From Bacillus sp. EB01 (GTDB lineage Bacteria; Bacillota; Bacilli; Bacillales; Cytobacillaceae): a stretch of 64,000 nucleotides of DNA. The stretch is taken from assembly GCF_000613125.1 (NCBI RefSeq), contig NZ_HG964497.1, positions 5,058,378-5,122,377 on the forward strand, given 5' to 3'. This document shows positions 53,451 through 61,331 of the stretch, one piece after another; the stretch's first letter is position 1; each line of letters starts with the position of its first letter. The notes beneath the pieces are model-generated. The model was not told where the DNA came from. It saw nothing but the letters and a program-made list of their open reading frames with translations, and did no database searches. The translations under genes were made by a program, and so were the position numbers.

Positions 53451-54905
53451 ATGAACCAATTAATTATTAATTACGGTGCCCGGGAAAAACGGGCAGCCTA
53501 TTTAAAGGACGGCAAAGTGGAAAGAATCGAACTTAGCCGCGAAGACAGCCAAACTCTTGTCGGAAGTATTTTTCTGGGGATTGTCACCAAGGTGCTTCCT
53601 GGCATGAATGCGGCCTTTGTGGACATTGGAACCGGGAGGAACGCGTATCTGCATCGCGATGCTCTTGCCTCATTTGTCCAGTCGGTTGAGCCTAATGAAG
53701 CAAAAGCAAAGAAGTCGGTTTCATCGTATGTCAGCCAGGGTGAGCGGCTGCTCGTTCAGGTGGAAAAAGATCCAGTGGGAACTAAGGGTGCGAAGGTGAC
53801 CGGGATCCTCGAGTTTGGCGGCGCGCATCTTGTCTATATGCCTCAGGGAAAACAGGTGGCTGTTTCAAAGAAAATGGGTTCTTCTGAGAGGCGTGAGCAA
53901 ATTAGGAACCTGGGCCGTGAAGCCATAACCGAACCGGAAGGTGTATTGTTCAGGACTTCCTCCGAGACAGTCGGCGATGAAGACCTCCTGGACGAACTGA
54001 ATCAGCTACGCGAGGAAGCAACTTTGCTTTTTCAAAAAGCAGCAGGGTTAAAGAAGCCCTTCCTCCTTTCCTCGAGCAATCATTTCCTTGAAAAAGTTCA
54101 GGAATTGCTGACTACAATCAAGGAAGGAGACGTGATGGCTGACGACCTGGCATTCCTTGAAAAGCTGAAGGCTTTTGGAAAAGGTCATTTATTTTCGTAT
54201 TATTCAGGCAAAGCGAATATATTTGATGCATACGGAGCTGATAAAGAGCTTGATAAGCTGCTTCGAAGAGTGGTTTGGCTAGAAAATGGCGGCTATTTGC
54301 TTTTTGAAGAAACAGAAACATTGATCGCTATTGATGTGAATACAGGCAAGTTTTCCGGAAAAAACAACTTGCGGGAAACGGTCTTAAAAACAAACATGCT
54401 GGCAACAGAAGAAATCGCCAGGCAAATAAGGCTTCGCGACCTGGCCGGAATTATTCTGATTGATTTCATTGATATGAAGCAAGATGAGGACCGTGAGCTT
54501 GTTGCTAAAAAGATGGAAGCGGAGCTGAAAAAGGATTGGCGGCGGACGAGGCTGGCCGGGTTTACGTCGCTCGGAATTCTCCAGATTACCAGAAGGTGTG
54601 TTGGGGAGTCTTTCGGAGAAACACTCACAGTGAAATGCCCGTCATGTGAAGGGACGGGAAGGGTGCAAAGCCCGGAAACAGTGGCGTTCAAGCTGGAACG
54701 CGAGTTGTGGGAATACCGCGGCAGCCTTGAGGATGCAGTCCTTATTGAGGCGACCGAGCAGGTCAGGTCAGTTTTTAACGGGGAAGGAAATATCCATTTA
54801 AATAGGATTGAAAAGTCACTGGGTATGAAAATTATCTTTAGTGTTGCTGCTTCGCCGATTCATTTTTATAATATTTTGCAGTTTGGTTCTGCGGATGAAC
54901 TTTAG
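53451..54905 (+). CDS. rng: Ribonuclease E/G family endoribonuclease
   Basis: A metal-dependent endoribonuclease of the RNase G type for mRNA decay and rRNA 5' maturation. The 484-aa product has an N-terminal S1-like domain (GSIFLGIVTKVLPGMNAAFVDIGTGRNAYLH, about 35-65), an RNase H-like/5' sensor core, the catalytic segment with LIAIDVNTGKFSG and IILIDFIDM (the two metal-binding Asp), and the zinc-link cysteines CPSCEGTG. There is no long C-terminal scaffold. ATG 53451 with GAAGCGGGG is better than the frame's first ATG 53418. B. subtilis lacks this gene. Confidence 0.94.
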   Translation: MNQLIINYGAREKRAAYLKDGKVERIELSREDSQTLVGSIFLGIVTKVLPGMNAAFVDIGTGRNAYLHRDALASFVQSVEPNEAKAKKSVSSYVSQGERLLVQVEKDPVGTKGAKVTGILEFGGAHLVYMPQGKQVAVSKKMGSSERREQIRNLGREAITEPEGVLFRTSSETVGDEDLLDELNQLREEATLLFQKAAGLKKPFLLSSSNHFLEKVQELLTTIKEGDVMADDLAFLEKLKAFGKGHLFSYYSGKANIFDAYGADKELDKLLRRVVWLENGGYLLFEETETLIAIDVNTGKFSGKNNLRETVLKTNMLATEEIARQIRLRDLAGIILIDFIDMKQDEDRELVAKKMEAELKKDWRRTRLAGFTSLGILQITRRCVGESFGETLTVKCPSCEGTGRVQSPETVAFKLERELWEYRGSLEDAVLIEATEQVRSVFNGEGNIHLNRIEKSLGMKIIFSVAASPIHFYNILQFGSADEL

Positions 54906-54925
54906 GAAAAAGCCCGTAATTTAGG

Positions 54926-54955
54926 TTGACACTACGTGCCAAGTTGTGATAGTAT
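54926..54955 (+). promoter_or_regulatory. Sigma-A promoter of rplU
   Basis: TTGACA (54926-54931), 18 bases, TAGTAT (54950-54955). Confidence 0.65.
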
Positions 54956-54964
54956 TTTCATGTT

Positions 54965-55069
54965 ATGTTTGTAGCGCACCCGTGCTACAACCGCTCAGAA
55001 CAGGTTTCAAGATTTGCGAGAGCAAACGCCTGGGTTGGCGAGTCTTAGACTAAGAGGAGGTGCAAGTTC
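54965..55069 (+). promoter_or_regulatory. L21 leader (autoregulatory mRNA element)
   Basis: The rplU leader starts with the hairpin GTAGC-GCACCCGT-GCTAC (54971-54988), then CCGCTCAGA, CAGGTTTCAAG and GCGAGAGCAAACGCCTGGGTTGG before GAGGAGGTG. The arrangement fits the known Firmicute L21 leader family, thought to bind L21 or a partner and limit the operon's expression. Confidence 0.8.
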
Positions 55070-55378
55070 ATGTACGCAATTATCGAAACAGGCGGTAAGC
55101 AAATCCGTGTAGAAGAAGGCCAAGCCATCTACATCGAAAAGCTGAACGCTGAAGCAGGCGAAACAGTTACATTTGATAAGGTTCTTTTCGTTGGCGGTGA
55201 AGATGTTAAGGTTGGCAGCCCGGTTGTTGAAGGCGCGACTGTTACAGCTACTGTTGAAAAGCAGGGCCGTGCAAAGAAAATCATCGTATTCAAGTACAAA
55301 GCGAAGAAAAACTACCGTAAAAAGCAAGGTCATCGTCAGCCATACACTAAAGTTGTAATCGGCAAAATCAACGCGTAA
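55070..55378 (+). CDS. rplU: Ribosomal protein bL21
   Basis: A 102-aa protein of the 50S subunit that binds 23S rRNA domain I. It starts [18 protein letters not shown] and ends with the RNA-binding [19 protein letters not shown], both diagnostic. Very strong ribosome site (AGAGGAGGTG). It is followed 8-11 bases later by the Prp protease gene. Confidence 0.98.
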   Translation: MYAIIETGGKQIRVEEGQAIYIEKLNAEAGETVTFDKVLFVGGEDVKVGSPVVEGATVTATVEKQGRAKKIIVFKYKAKKNYRKKQGHRQPYTKVVIGKINA

Positions 55379-55389
55379 GGCGTGATTTG

Positions 55390-55737
55390 ATGATAAATGT
55401 AGCGATTATTCGAAATGACACCGGCTCAATTGATTCGTTTTCAATCAGTGGCCATGCGTTTTTTGCAAAACGGGGCGAGGATATCGTCTGTGCGGGCGTA
55501 TCCGCGGTTTCGGTTGGTGCAATCAATGCCATCCATGAGATTACGGGAGTCGTTCCCGAAACGGAGATCGATTATGAAGAAGGTCTGCTCCGCTGCGTGA
55601 TTCCGGGAAACCTATCGGCGCAGGAGCAAGCTAAAATTCAGATTCTTCTCGAAGGAATGTACTACTCGCTGAAAACGATCGAAGAAGAGTACGGAAAGCA
55701 CATACGAATTACCTTCAAAAACCAGGAGGTGGAATAA
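55390..55737 (+). CDS. prp: Ribosomal-processing cysteine protease Prp
   Basis: Cuts the N-terminal extension from bL27 in Firmicutes; required because uncut L27 is incompatible with the peptidyl-transferase site. The 115-aa product has the His/Cys pair in ISGHAFFAKRGEDIVCAGVSA. It is sandwiched between rplU and rpmA, as in all species with extended L27. Start: ATG 55390 from AAGGCG, rather than TTG 55387. Equivalent to B. subtilis ysxB. Confidence 0.95.
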   Translation: MINVAIIRNDTGSIDSFSISGHAFFAKRGEDIVCAGVSAVSVGAINAIHEITGVVPETEIDYEEGLLRCVIPGNLSAQEQAKIQILLEGMYYSLKTIEEEYGKHIRITFKNQEVE

Positions 55738-56031
<294 letters not shown>

Positions 56032-56045
56032 GTTAACGTTCTGAA

Positions 56046-56081
56046 AACTCTAGCCTCCATGGCTGGAGTTTTCTTTTTGTG
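56046..56081 (+). terminator. Terminator after rpmA
   Basis: AACTCTAGCC pairs with GGCTGGAGTT over TCCAT, then TTCTTTTT. Confidence 0.85.
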
Positions 56082-56178
56082 TTTTTACTGGAAAAAGAAG
56101 GAAACTTTAAAAAGGAAGCCAGCGAAGCTAGAAAAGATACATATCCAAACCAGAATTTTCCGATAGTGCCAAATTTGC

Positions 56179-56206
56179 TTACGAACCAGGCTTTTTTTGT
56201 TATACT
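56179..56206 (+). promoter_or_regulatory. Possible promoter of spo0B
   Basis: TTACGA (56179-56184), 16 bases, TATACT (56201-56206). Moderate match. Confidence 0.45.
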
Positions 56207-56241
56207 ATGAGCAAATGAGCATTAGGTATAAGGAGTAATGT

Positions 56242-56775
56242 ATGGAAAAGAATTGGGATCTTGTTGAAGTTCTCAGGTATTCCCGACATGACTGGCTGAA
56301 CAGGCTGCAGCTGATAAAAGGGAATCTTGATTTGGATCGGATGGATTGTGCAAAAGCTGTTATTGATAAAATCATTATTGAGACTCAACAGGAATCGAAG
56401 CTTTCGAATCTTAAAATGCCCGAGCTTGCCTCTCAGCTGCTAAGAGCAAATTGGGAAGGACACCATTTCACGCTTGAATACGAGGTTTTGTACGAACAAC
56501 AATCAAAGCCGGTTGATGAAACTGCGATTACAGAGTGGGTGGCTGAATTCTTTTCCATATTGGATCAATCTGTTGAACCTTACCAGGAGAACAGCCTCTC
56601 CATCTGCCTGAACCAGGTCGAGGATGGGATAAGTTTCAATTTTGATTTTAGCGGAATAATAAAAGAGACGATGCTGCTTGGCGAACTCCTTCAGAAAGGC
56701 AGCGGCTTGAAAATTTCTGTAAGGGAGCTTACCCACGAGGAGCTCGATCTTGAGGTTTTTGTGCCGTTCTGCTAA
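56242..56775 (+). CDS. spo0B: Sporulation phosphotransferase Spo0B
   Basis: Moves phosphate from Spo0F to Spo0A in the sporulation phosphorelay. The 177-aa product has the histidine-kinase-like helical hairpin with phospho-His16 in YSRHDWLNRLQLIKGNLDL and a degenerate ATPase-like C-terminal domain. It is shorter than the 192-aa B. subtilis protein. AAGGAG precedes the start. It precedes obg, as in B. subtilis, and may share its transcript. Confidence 0.93.
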   Translation: MEKNWDLVEVLRYSRHDWLNRLQLIKGNLDLDRMDCAKAVIDKIIIETQQESKLSNLKMPELASQLLRANWEGHHFTLEYEVLYEQQSKPVDETAITEWVAEFFSILDQSVEPYQENSLSICLNQVEDGISFNFDFSGIIKETMLLGELLQKGSGLKISVRELTHEELDLEVFVPFC

Positions 56776-56922
56776 CGGATGTCCCGCCGTGTAGATCAGA
56801 AGGAAAAGTTAGTGAATGGATATGGCCATCGGGGCATGGATTTGGTCTTTTCAAGTATGACCCATAAGCGGACCCAAACCATCCACTTATGCTTTTCGAT
56901 ACAGACGGGAGGATTTTGAAAA

Positions 56923-58215
56923 ATGTTTGTTGATCAGGTGAAAGTTTATGTAAAAGGCGGGGATGGCGGCGATGGTATGGTCGCGTTCCGCCGTGAAAAA
57001 TATGTACCAAATGGCGGCCCTGCTGGCGGTGACGGCGGCAAGGGAGCCAATGTTATTTTCCAGGTTGAGGAAGGACTTAGCACTTTGATGGATTTCCGCT
57101 ATAAGCGCCATTTTAAGGCTGACCGCGGAGAACATGGCATGTCGAAAAACCAGCATGGGCGTGGTGCCAAGGATATGATTGTCAAGGTTCCACCTGGCAC
57201 AGTCGTATATGATGAAGAAACGAATGCGATCATCGCCGACCTTGTAGAAAATGGCCAAACTGCCGTTATCGCAAAGGGAGGCCGTGGAGGACGCGGCAAT
57301 TCACGGTTTGCCACTCCGCAAAATCCAGCTCCCGAGCTTTCCGAAAAAGGCGAGCCAGGGCAGGAGAGGAACGTTATACTCGAATTGAAGCTGCTTGCTG
57401 ACTGCGGGCTTGTCGGTTTTCCTAGTGTCGGAAAATCCACGCTTCTTTCCGTTGTATCTTCAGCAAAGCCGAAGATTGCCGAGTACCATTTTACAACAAT
57501 CGTACCGAACCTCGGTGTTGTTGAAACAGAAGATGGCCGCAGTTTTGTCATGGCGGATCTTCCAGGCTTGATTGAAGGTGCCCATCAGGGAGTCGGCCTT
57601 GGACATCAATTCCTGCGCCATATTGAGCGCACCAGGGTTATAGTCCATGTGATTGACATGGCAGCAACTGAAGGCCGGGATCCTTTTGAGGATTATACAA
57701 AAATTAATCAAGAGCTTCAGCAATACAATCTTAGGCTGACCGAGCGTCCGCAAATCATTGTTGCAAACAAGATGGACATGCCGGAAGCAGAGGAAAACCT
57801 GAAGGCTTTCAAGGAGCAAATCCAGGAAGATTATCCTATTTTCCCAATCTCCGCGGTTACAAGGCAGGGGCTGAGGGATTTGCTGTTTGCCATCGCTGAT
57901 AAAATTGCTGAAACACCTGAATTCCCGCTCCATGAAGAAGCACTTGAGGATACCAGTGTGAACAGGGTTGTTTATAAGCATGAGAACGAGCCGGAGCAAT
58001 TCAAAATTACCAGAGATCCAGATGGCGCTTATGTTATTTCTGGTGACAGTCTAGAAAGATTATTCAAAATGACGGACTTCTCCCGTGATGAGTCGGTTCG
58101 CCGCTTTGCCCGCCAGCTGCGCGGCATGGGTGTCGATGATGCACTAAGGGAGCGCGGCGCCCAGGATGGCGACATTGTCAGGCTGCTTGAATTTGAATTT
58201 GAGTTTATTGAGTAA
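56923..58215 (+). CDS. obg: Ribosome-associated GTPase Obg
   Basis: An essential GTPase tied to 50S assembly and, in Bacillus, to the stress response and start of sporulation. The 430-aa product has the glycine-rich Obg fold (res 1-158: [30 protein letters not shown]), the G domain with G1 GFPSVGKST (165-173), [26 protein letters not shown], and the C-terminal OCT domain (about 350-430). GGGAGGA is 9 bases before the ATG. Confidence 0.98.
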   Translation: MFVDQVKVYVKGGDGGDGMVAFRREKYVPNGGPAGGDGGKGANVIFQVEEGLSTLMDFRYKRHFKADRGEHGMSKNQHGRGAKDMIVKVPPGTVVYDEETNAIIADLVENGQTAVIAKGGRGGRGNSRFATPQNPAPELSEKGEPGQERNVILELKLLADCGLVGFPSVGKSTLLSVVSSAKPKIAEYHFTTIVPNLGVVETEDGRSFVMADLPGLIEGAHQGVGLGHQFLRHIERTRVIVHVIDMAATEGRDPFEDYTKINQELQQYNLRLTERPQIIVANKMDMPEAEENLKAFKEQIQEDYPIFPISAVTRQGLRDLLFAIADKIAETPEFPLHEEALEDTSVNRVVYKHENEPEQFKITRDPDGAYVISGDSLERLFKMTDFSRDESVRRFARQLRGMGVDDALRERGAQDGDIVRLLEFEFEFIE

Positions 58216-58239
58216 TGGCTTAAGCGGGGTGTGGTTGGT

Positions 58240-58695
58240 TTGAGTTATAAAAAGGGAGATTTGAAATTTTATCTGGTCAGGGAAGATGTATTGCCGGAAG
58301 CGATGAAAAAGACCATTGATGCAAAGGAACTGCTTGATCGGGGCAAAGCTTTGAATGTTGGCGAAGCTGTCCGCCAGGTTGACCTTAGCCGGAGTGCTTT
58401 TTACAAGTACAAGGATACGGTCTATCCATTTTCACAAATTGTGAAGGATCGGCTTGTCACACTCGTTTTCCATTTGGAGGATCGTTCCGGCACGCTATCG
58501 CAGCTGCTTGGCATAGTTGCAAATGCCGGCTGCAATGTCCTGTCCATCAATCAATCCATCCCACTTCAAGGTAGAGCAGTTGTTACACTATCCCTTAATA
58601 TTAAAGAAATTAAGGTGGATATAGAAGACTTGCTTGAAACCTTAAAGCAGCTTGAATACGTTGAAAGTGTCGAAATACTCGGCACAGGAGCTTAA
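58240..58695 (+). CDS. pheB: ACT-domain protein PheB
   Basis: A 151-aa protein with an N-terminal helical region (about 1-70, [25 protein letters not shown]-like [12 protein letters not shown]) and a C-terminal ACT domain ([28 protein letters not shown]). The exact function is not known. B. subtilis pheB precedes pheA (prephenate dehydratase); here a terminator follows instead. TTG 58240 suits GGGGTG at 58226; the GTG at 58231 is an alternative start. Confidence 0.92.
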   Translation: MSYKKGDLKFYLVREDVLPEAMKKTIDAKELLDRGKALNVGEAVRQVDLSRSAFYKYKDTVYPFSQIVKDRLVTLVFHLEDRSGTLSQLLGIVANAGCNVLSINQSIPLQGRAVVTLSLNIKEIKVDIEDLLETLKQLEYVESVEILGTGA

Positions 58696-58701
58696 ATTTT
58701 T

Positions 58702-58747
58702 GTAAAGGGTGTTCCAAGTATGCTTGGGACACCCTTTCTTTCGATTG
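58702..58747 (+). terminator. Terminator after pheB
   Basis: AAAGGGTGTTCCAAG pairs with CTTGGGACACCCTTT around TATG, then CTTTC. It ends the obg-pheB unit. Confidence 0.88.
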
Positions 58748-58819
58748 TATGATTTCCGCTGCAAAAAGGGAATGTCCCAAGAATAATCATCATAGGGATA
58801 CAAAGGAAACCATCTGTGA

Positions 58820-58940
58820 ATTAACATCGCAGAGACAAGGCGGCTCTTTGCTTGGCTTGAGGTGCATTTTGCCTGTCACGTGGAATTTCGGCGTATAGGG
58901 CGGCCTGGAGTGCCAGTCCAGCTCAGAGCCTAGCCAGTTT
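58820..58940. repeat. Degenerate piece related to the dispersed element
   Basis: ATCGCAGAGACAAGGC, TTTGCCTGTCACG and CAGCTCAGAGCC resemble parts of the element at 45240 (CATCGCAGGGACAGGC, TTTGCCTGTCACG, CTCCAGCGCC). The order is partly kept and the ends are decayed. The surrounding 58748-59138 holds no gene I can support. Confidence 0.45.
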
Positions 58941-59138
58941 TCATCCTTAACATAGCTTACTTGATTATCTTGTTACAATTATGGCTTGGATATCTTAATT
59001 GCTACAACTTCAGCTGATGGTAAGACTTATCCTTCAGGCCACCACAAGAGTATACTTCGAAAGCATATACATCGCACGTAATTATGCGATAGCACACCGG
59101 AAAACTTCCATGAAAAAATGAGTGAGAAGTGTTTAGAA

Positions 59139-59352
59139 AAGGATTTAGTAGACGAGCCGGCAGAGTGAGATTCGTCGAGAAAAAGGTATTTACTAGACGG
59201 AACTAGGTCCGGCGGGGTGAGATTCGTCTAGAAAAAGGTGTTTACTAGACGGAACTAGGGCCTGCGGAGTAAGATTCGTCGAGAAAAAGGTATTTACTAG
59301 ACGGAACTGGGGCCGGCAGAGTGAGATTCGTCTAGAAAAAGGTATTTACTAG
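59139..59352. repeat. Tandem array, 4 copies of a 52-bp hairpin unit
   Basis: ATTCGTC starts at 59170, 59222, 59274 and 59326, exactly 52 bp apart, with a preceding half-copy from 59139. Each holds TTCGTC(T/G)AG, then AAAAAGGTRTTTA, then CTAGACGGAA: a 7-bp stem CGTCTAG/CTAGACG in the second unit, with one mismatch where the copy reads CGTCGAG. Units alternate between CGTCGAG and CGTCTAG. It lies upstream of the niaR terminator. Confidence 0.95.
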
Positions 59353-59410
59353 CACCAATAATTTGAAGAAGAAGTTGGTGCGGCAGTCAATAAGGAATGT
59401 GAAGTAGAAA

Positions 59411-59475
59411 AATGCAAAAAAGGCTGTCCCGACAGGTCATGGATTTCAATGACCTTTTAGGACAGCTTCTTTTCT
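59411..59475 (-). terminator. Terminator of the nifS-niaR operon
   Basis: On the minus strand GCTGTCC ... AGGTCAT pairs with ATGACCT ... GGACAGC, then TTTTTT. Confidence 0.8.
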
Positions 59476-59484
59476 GTTTGAGAT

Positions 59485-60024
59485 TTAGTTCGGAATCAGG
59501 AACCCAGCCTTCTGAAGGGTTTGTTCTGCTCTTTCAAGTGCTTCCTTTGAACCTGCGGTCAGCGTGTGCAAATGATAACCGCCAGTCAGCTCGGATAGGA
59601 AGGAAGCATTTGTTTCCCTGACCCTTGCCATGAATTTTGAGACTTCAGGGCGATTCGAGACCATGATTGATGCTGTCAGGTCTCCGTAGACAGGATGTTC
59701 GATTTTGACATCCTTAACGGTGACTCCTTCGTCCACGATGGCGATTAATTCCTGCTCTGTTTTATCAGGAGCATGGAAGCAGGCTATGGTCTTTTCATAA
59801 ACTGGCGCCTGAGTATTTTGTTTCAAATACAAATATCCCTGGCTTGTAGCGATGATCGGTTCGCTTTTGGCTTTTAGCAGCGTGATGTCACCTACAATGA
59901 TCTGTCTGCTGACGTTCGCCCTTGCAGCCAGATCGCTGCCTGTAATCGGCTCGTTACTTTCCTTCAAAAGCGACAAAATAATCGCTCTCCGCTCATCTCC
60001 AAGCAATTTCTTTTGTTCACCCAT
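59485..60024 (-). CDS. niaR: NAD biosynthesis repressor NiaR
   Basis: A nicotinate-responsive repressor of NAD synthesis genes (B. subtilis YrxA). The 179-aa product has an N-terminal winged HTH (LGDERRAIILSLLKESNEPITGSDLAARANVSRQIIVGDITLL) and a C-terminal 3H domain with its three histidine elements (CFHAP, EHPVYG, GGYHLHTL) that bind nicotinic acid with metal. I use ATG 60024 with GGGAG at good spacing; TTG codons at 60030 and 60033 are alternatives. It follows nifS on the minus strand. Confidence 0.94.
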   Translation of the reverse strand: MGEQKKLLGDERRAIILSLLKESNEPITGSDLAARANVSRQIIVGDITLLKAKSEPIIATSQGYLYLKQNTQAPVYEKTIACFHAPDKTEQELIAIVDEGVTVKDVKIEHPVYGDLTASIMVSNRPEVSKFMARVRETNASFLSELTGGYHLHTLTAGSKEALERAEQTLQKAGFLIPN

Positions 60025-60089
60025 ATACAACAACTCCCGGTAGGATGGTTATCCCTATTTTAGCATAAGCTTCAATAGATATCCTTCAA

Positions 60090-61220
60090 TCAAAATTTGC
60101 CGGCTATTCCGACAATGGAGGCGGCGAGTTTTTTTACATCAGTTTCGCTAGTCGAGGTTCCGAAAGAAATTCTTACAAACTCTTTTGCCTGCTTGCCATC
60201 AATCCCGATTGCCTGCATCGTCTTGGATGGGGATTGCATCCCCGAGTGGCAGGCGGTTCCGGTTGAAATCGCATAACCGAGCCGGTTGCATTCGAGCATA
60301 AGCCATTGTCCTTCAATGCCGGTAATACCAAGTCCGATAATCGCAGGATATTGTTTTTCCCCGGTTGAACCGAATATGGCATGTTTTCCTCTTAAAGGTT
60401 CCAAGCCCAGTAAAAATTCAGTTCGCAGTGCCGCAAACCTATTTAAATTCTCTGGAATATGTCTTACTGCCTTTTCAGCAGCAGTTGTCATCGCAGCGAT
60501 GGCGGGCACGTTCAATGTTCCTGGCCTTAAGCCTCTTTCGTGGGATGTTCCGGGAAAGAACGGCTTCCAGGCAACTTCGGGGTTAATGTAAACACAGCCA
60601 ATGCCCTTTGGGCCATATAGTTTATGGCCAGACACGGAGAAGCTTGAGACAGAAGATGTAAGCGGACGAATGTCCATTTTTCCGGCAGCCTGGACAAAAT
60701 CGGAATGAAAGAGAATACCGCTGCTTTTGCAAATCATGCCGATCTCCTCAATAGGCTGTATTGTACCGATTTCAGGGTTCACCAGCTGAATTGCTGCTAC
60801 TACTGTATCAGGCCTGATAGCGTCCTTGAAGGCACTCATATCAATCGTGCCAGACGATGTAAAGGGAAGCCTTGTGATTTCGTATCCGTTGTTCTCCAGC
60901 CGGTTTAAGACCCCGCTCACGGATGAATGTTCCGCATAGGCTGTAATGATATGCTTGCCTTCCTTATGACGGGCTGAGAGCAGTGCCTCGATGCCGAGAA
61001 AATTCCCTTCAGAACCGCCACTGGTAAAATAAAGCCCTTCTGAACTGACGCCAAAACTTTGCGCAATAAGGATGCGTGATTCCTCGACAATATCTCTAGC
61101 AGCACCTCCACGGTCATGAAGGCTGTTTGGATTGCCAAAGAACTGAGTGGATACCTGGTTATATACTTCTAGTGCTTCCCTGCCCATAGGCGTGGTCGCT
61201 GCAAAATCAAAATAATTCAT
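60090..61220 (-). CDS. nifS: Cysteine desulfurase NifS (for NadA Fe-S cluster)
   Basis: A PLP-dependent cysteine desulfurase; in B. subtilis this NAD-locus enzyme matures the [4Fe-4S] cluster of NadA. The 376-aa product has YFDFAATTPM, the PLP Lys in SVSGHKLYGPKGIG and the persulfide Cys in STGTACHSG, set in a short loop of the class II type. GGAG precedes the ATG. It is divergent from nadB, sharing a 110-bp control region. Confidence 0.94.
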   Translation of the reverse strand: MNYFDFAATTPMGREALEVYNQVSTQFFGNPNSLHDRGGAARDIVEESRILIAQSFGVSSEGLYFTSGGSEGNFLGIEALLSARHKEGKHIITAYAEHSSVSGVLNRLENNGYEITRLPFTSSGTIDMSAFKDAIRPDTVVAAIQLVNPEIGTIQPIEEIGMICKSSGILFHSDFVQAAGKMDIRPLTSSVSSFSVSGHKLYGPKGIGCVYINPEVAWKPFFPGTSHERGLRPGTLNVPAIAAMTTAAEKAVRHIPENLNRFAALRTEFLLGLEPLRGKHAIFGSTGEKQYPAIIGLGITGIEGQWLMLECNRLGYAISTGTACHSGMQSPSKTMQAIGIDGKQAKEFVRISFGTSTSETDVKKLAASIVGIAGKF

Positions 61221-61263
61221 CTTCTATTCTCCTATACTCATATTCTTCTAGGGTGAAAATTAC

Positions 61264-61291
61264 TTGTAAATAGTCTAATTGTGTGTAAAGA
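61264..61291 (+). promoter_or_regulatory. Possible nadB promoter
   Basis: TTGTAA (61264-61269), 16 bases, TAAAGA (61286-61291). The NiaR operator begins four bases after the -10, over the start site. Confidence 0.4.
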
Positions 61292-61301
61292 TATATGTCA
61301 A
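61272..61301 (-). promoter_or_regulatory. nifS-niaR promoter
   Basis: On the minus strand TTGACA (61301-61296), 18 bases, TAGACT (61277-61272). The -35 lies inside the NiaR operator. Confidence 0.6.
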
Positions 61302-61307
61302 GACACC
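61295..61307. promoter_or_regulatory. NiaR operator
   Basis: ATGTCAAGACACC; read on the minus strand, GGTGTCTTGACAT. It contains the half-sites TGTC and GACA and fits the known NiaR/YrxA pattern GTGTCTTGACA. It would block both divergent promoters when nicotinate is plentiful. Confidence 0.75.
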
Positions 61308-61331
61308 TGTTTAGTCAGGAGGTAAGCTCCA

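Noticed and set aside
59139-59352. Regular direct repeats resembling a CRISPR array
   Set aside because: The whole 52-bp unit repeats, so there are no unique spacers, and no cas gene is present. The same holds for the array at 9357.
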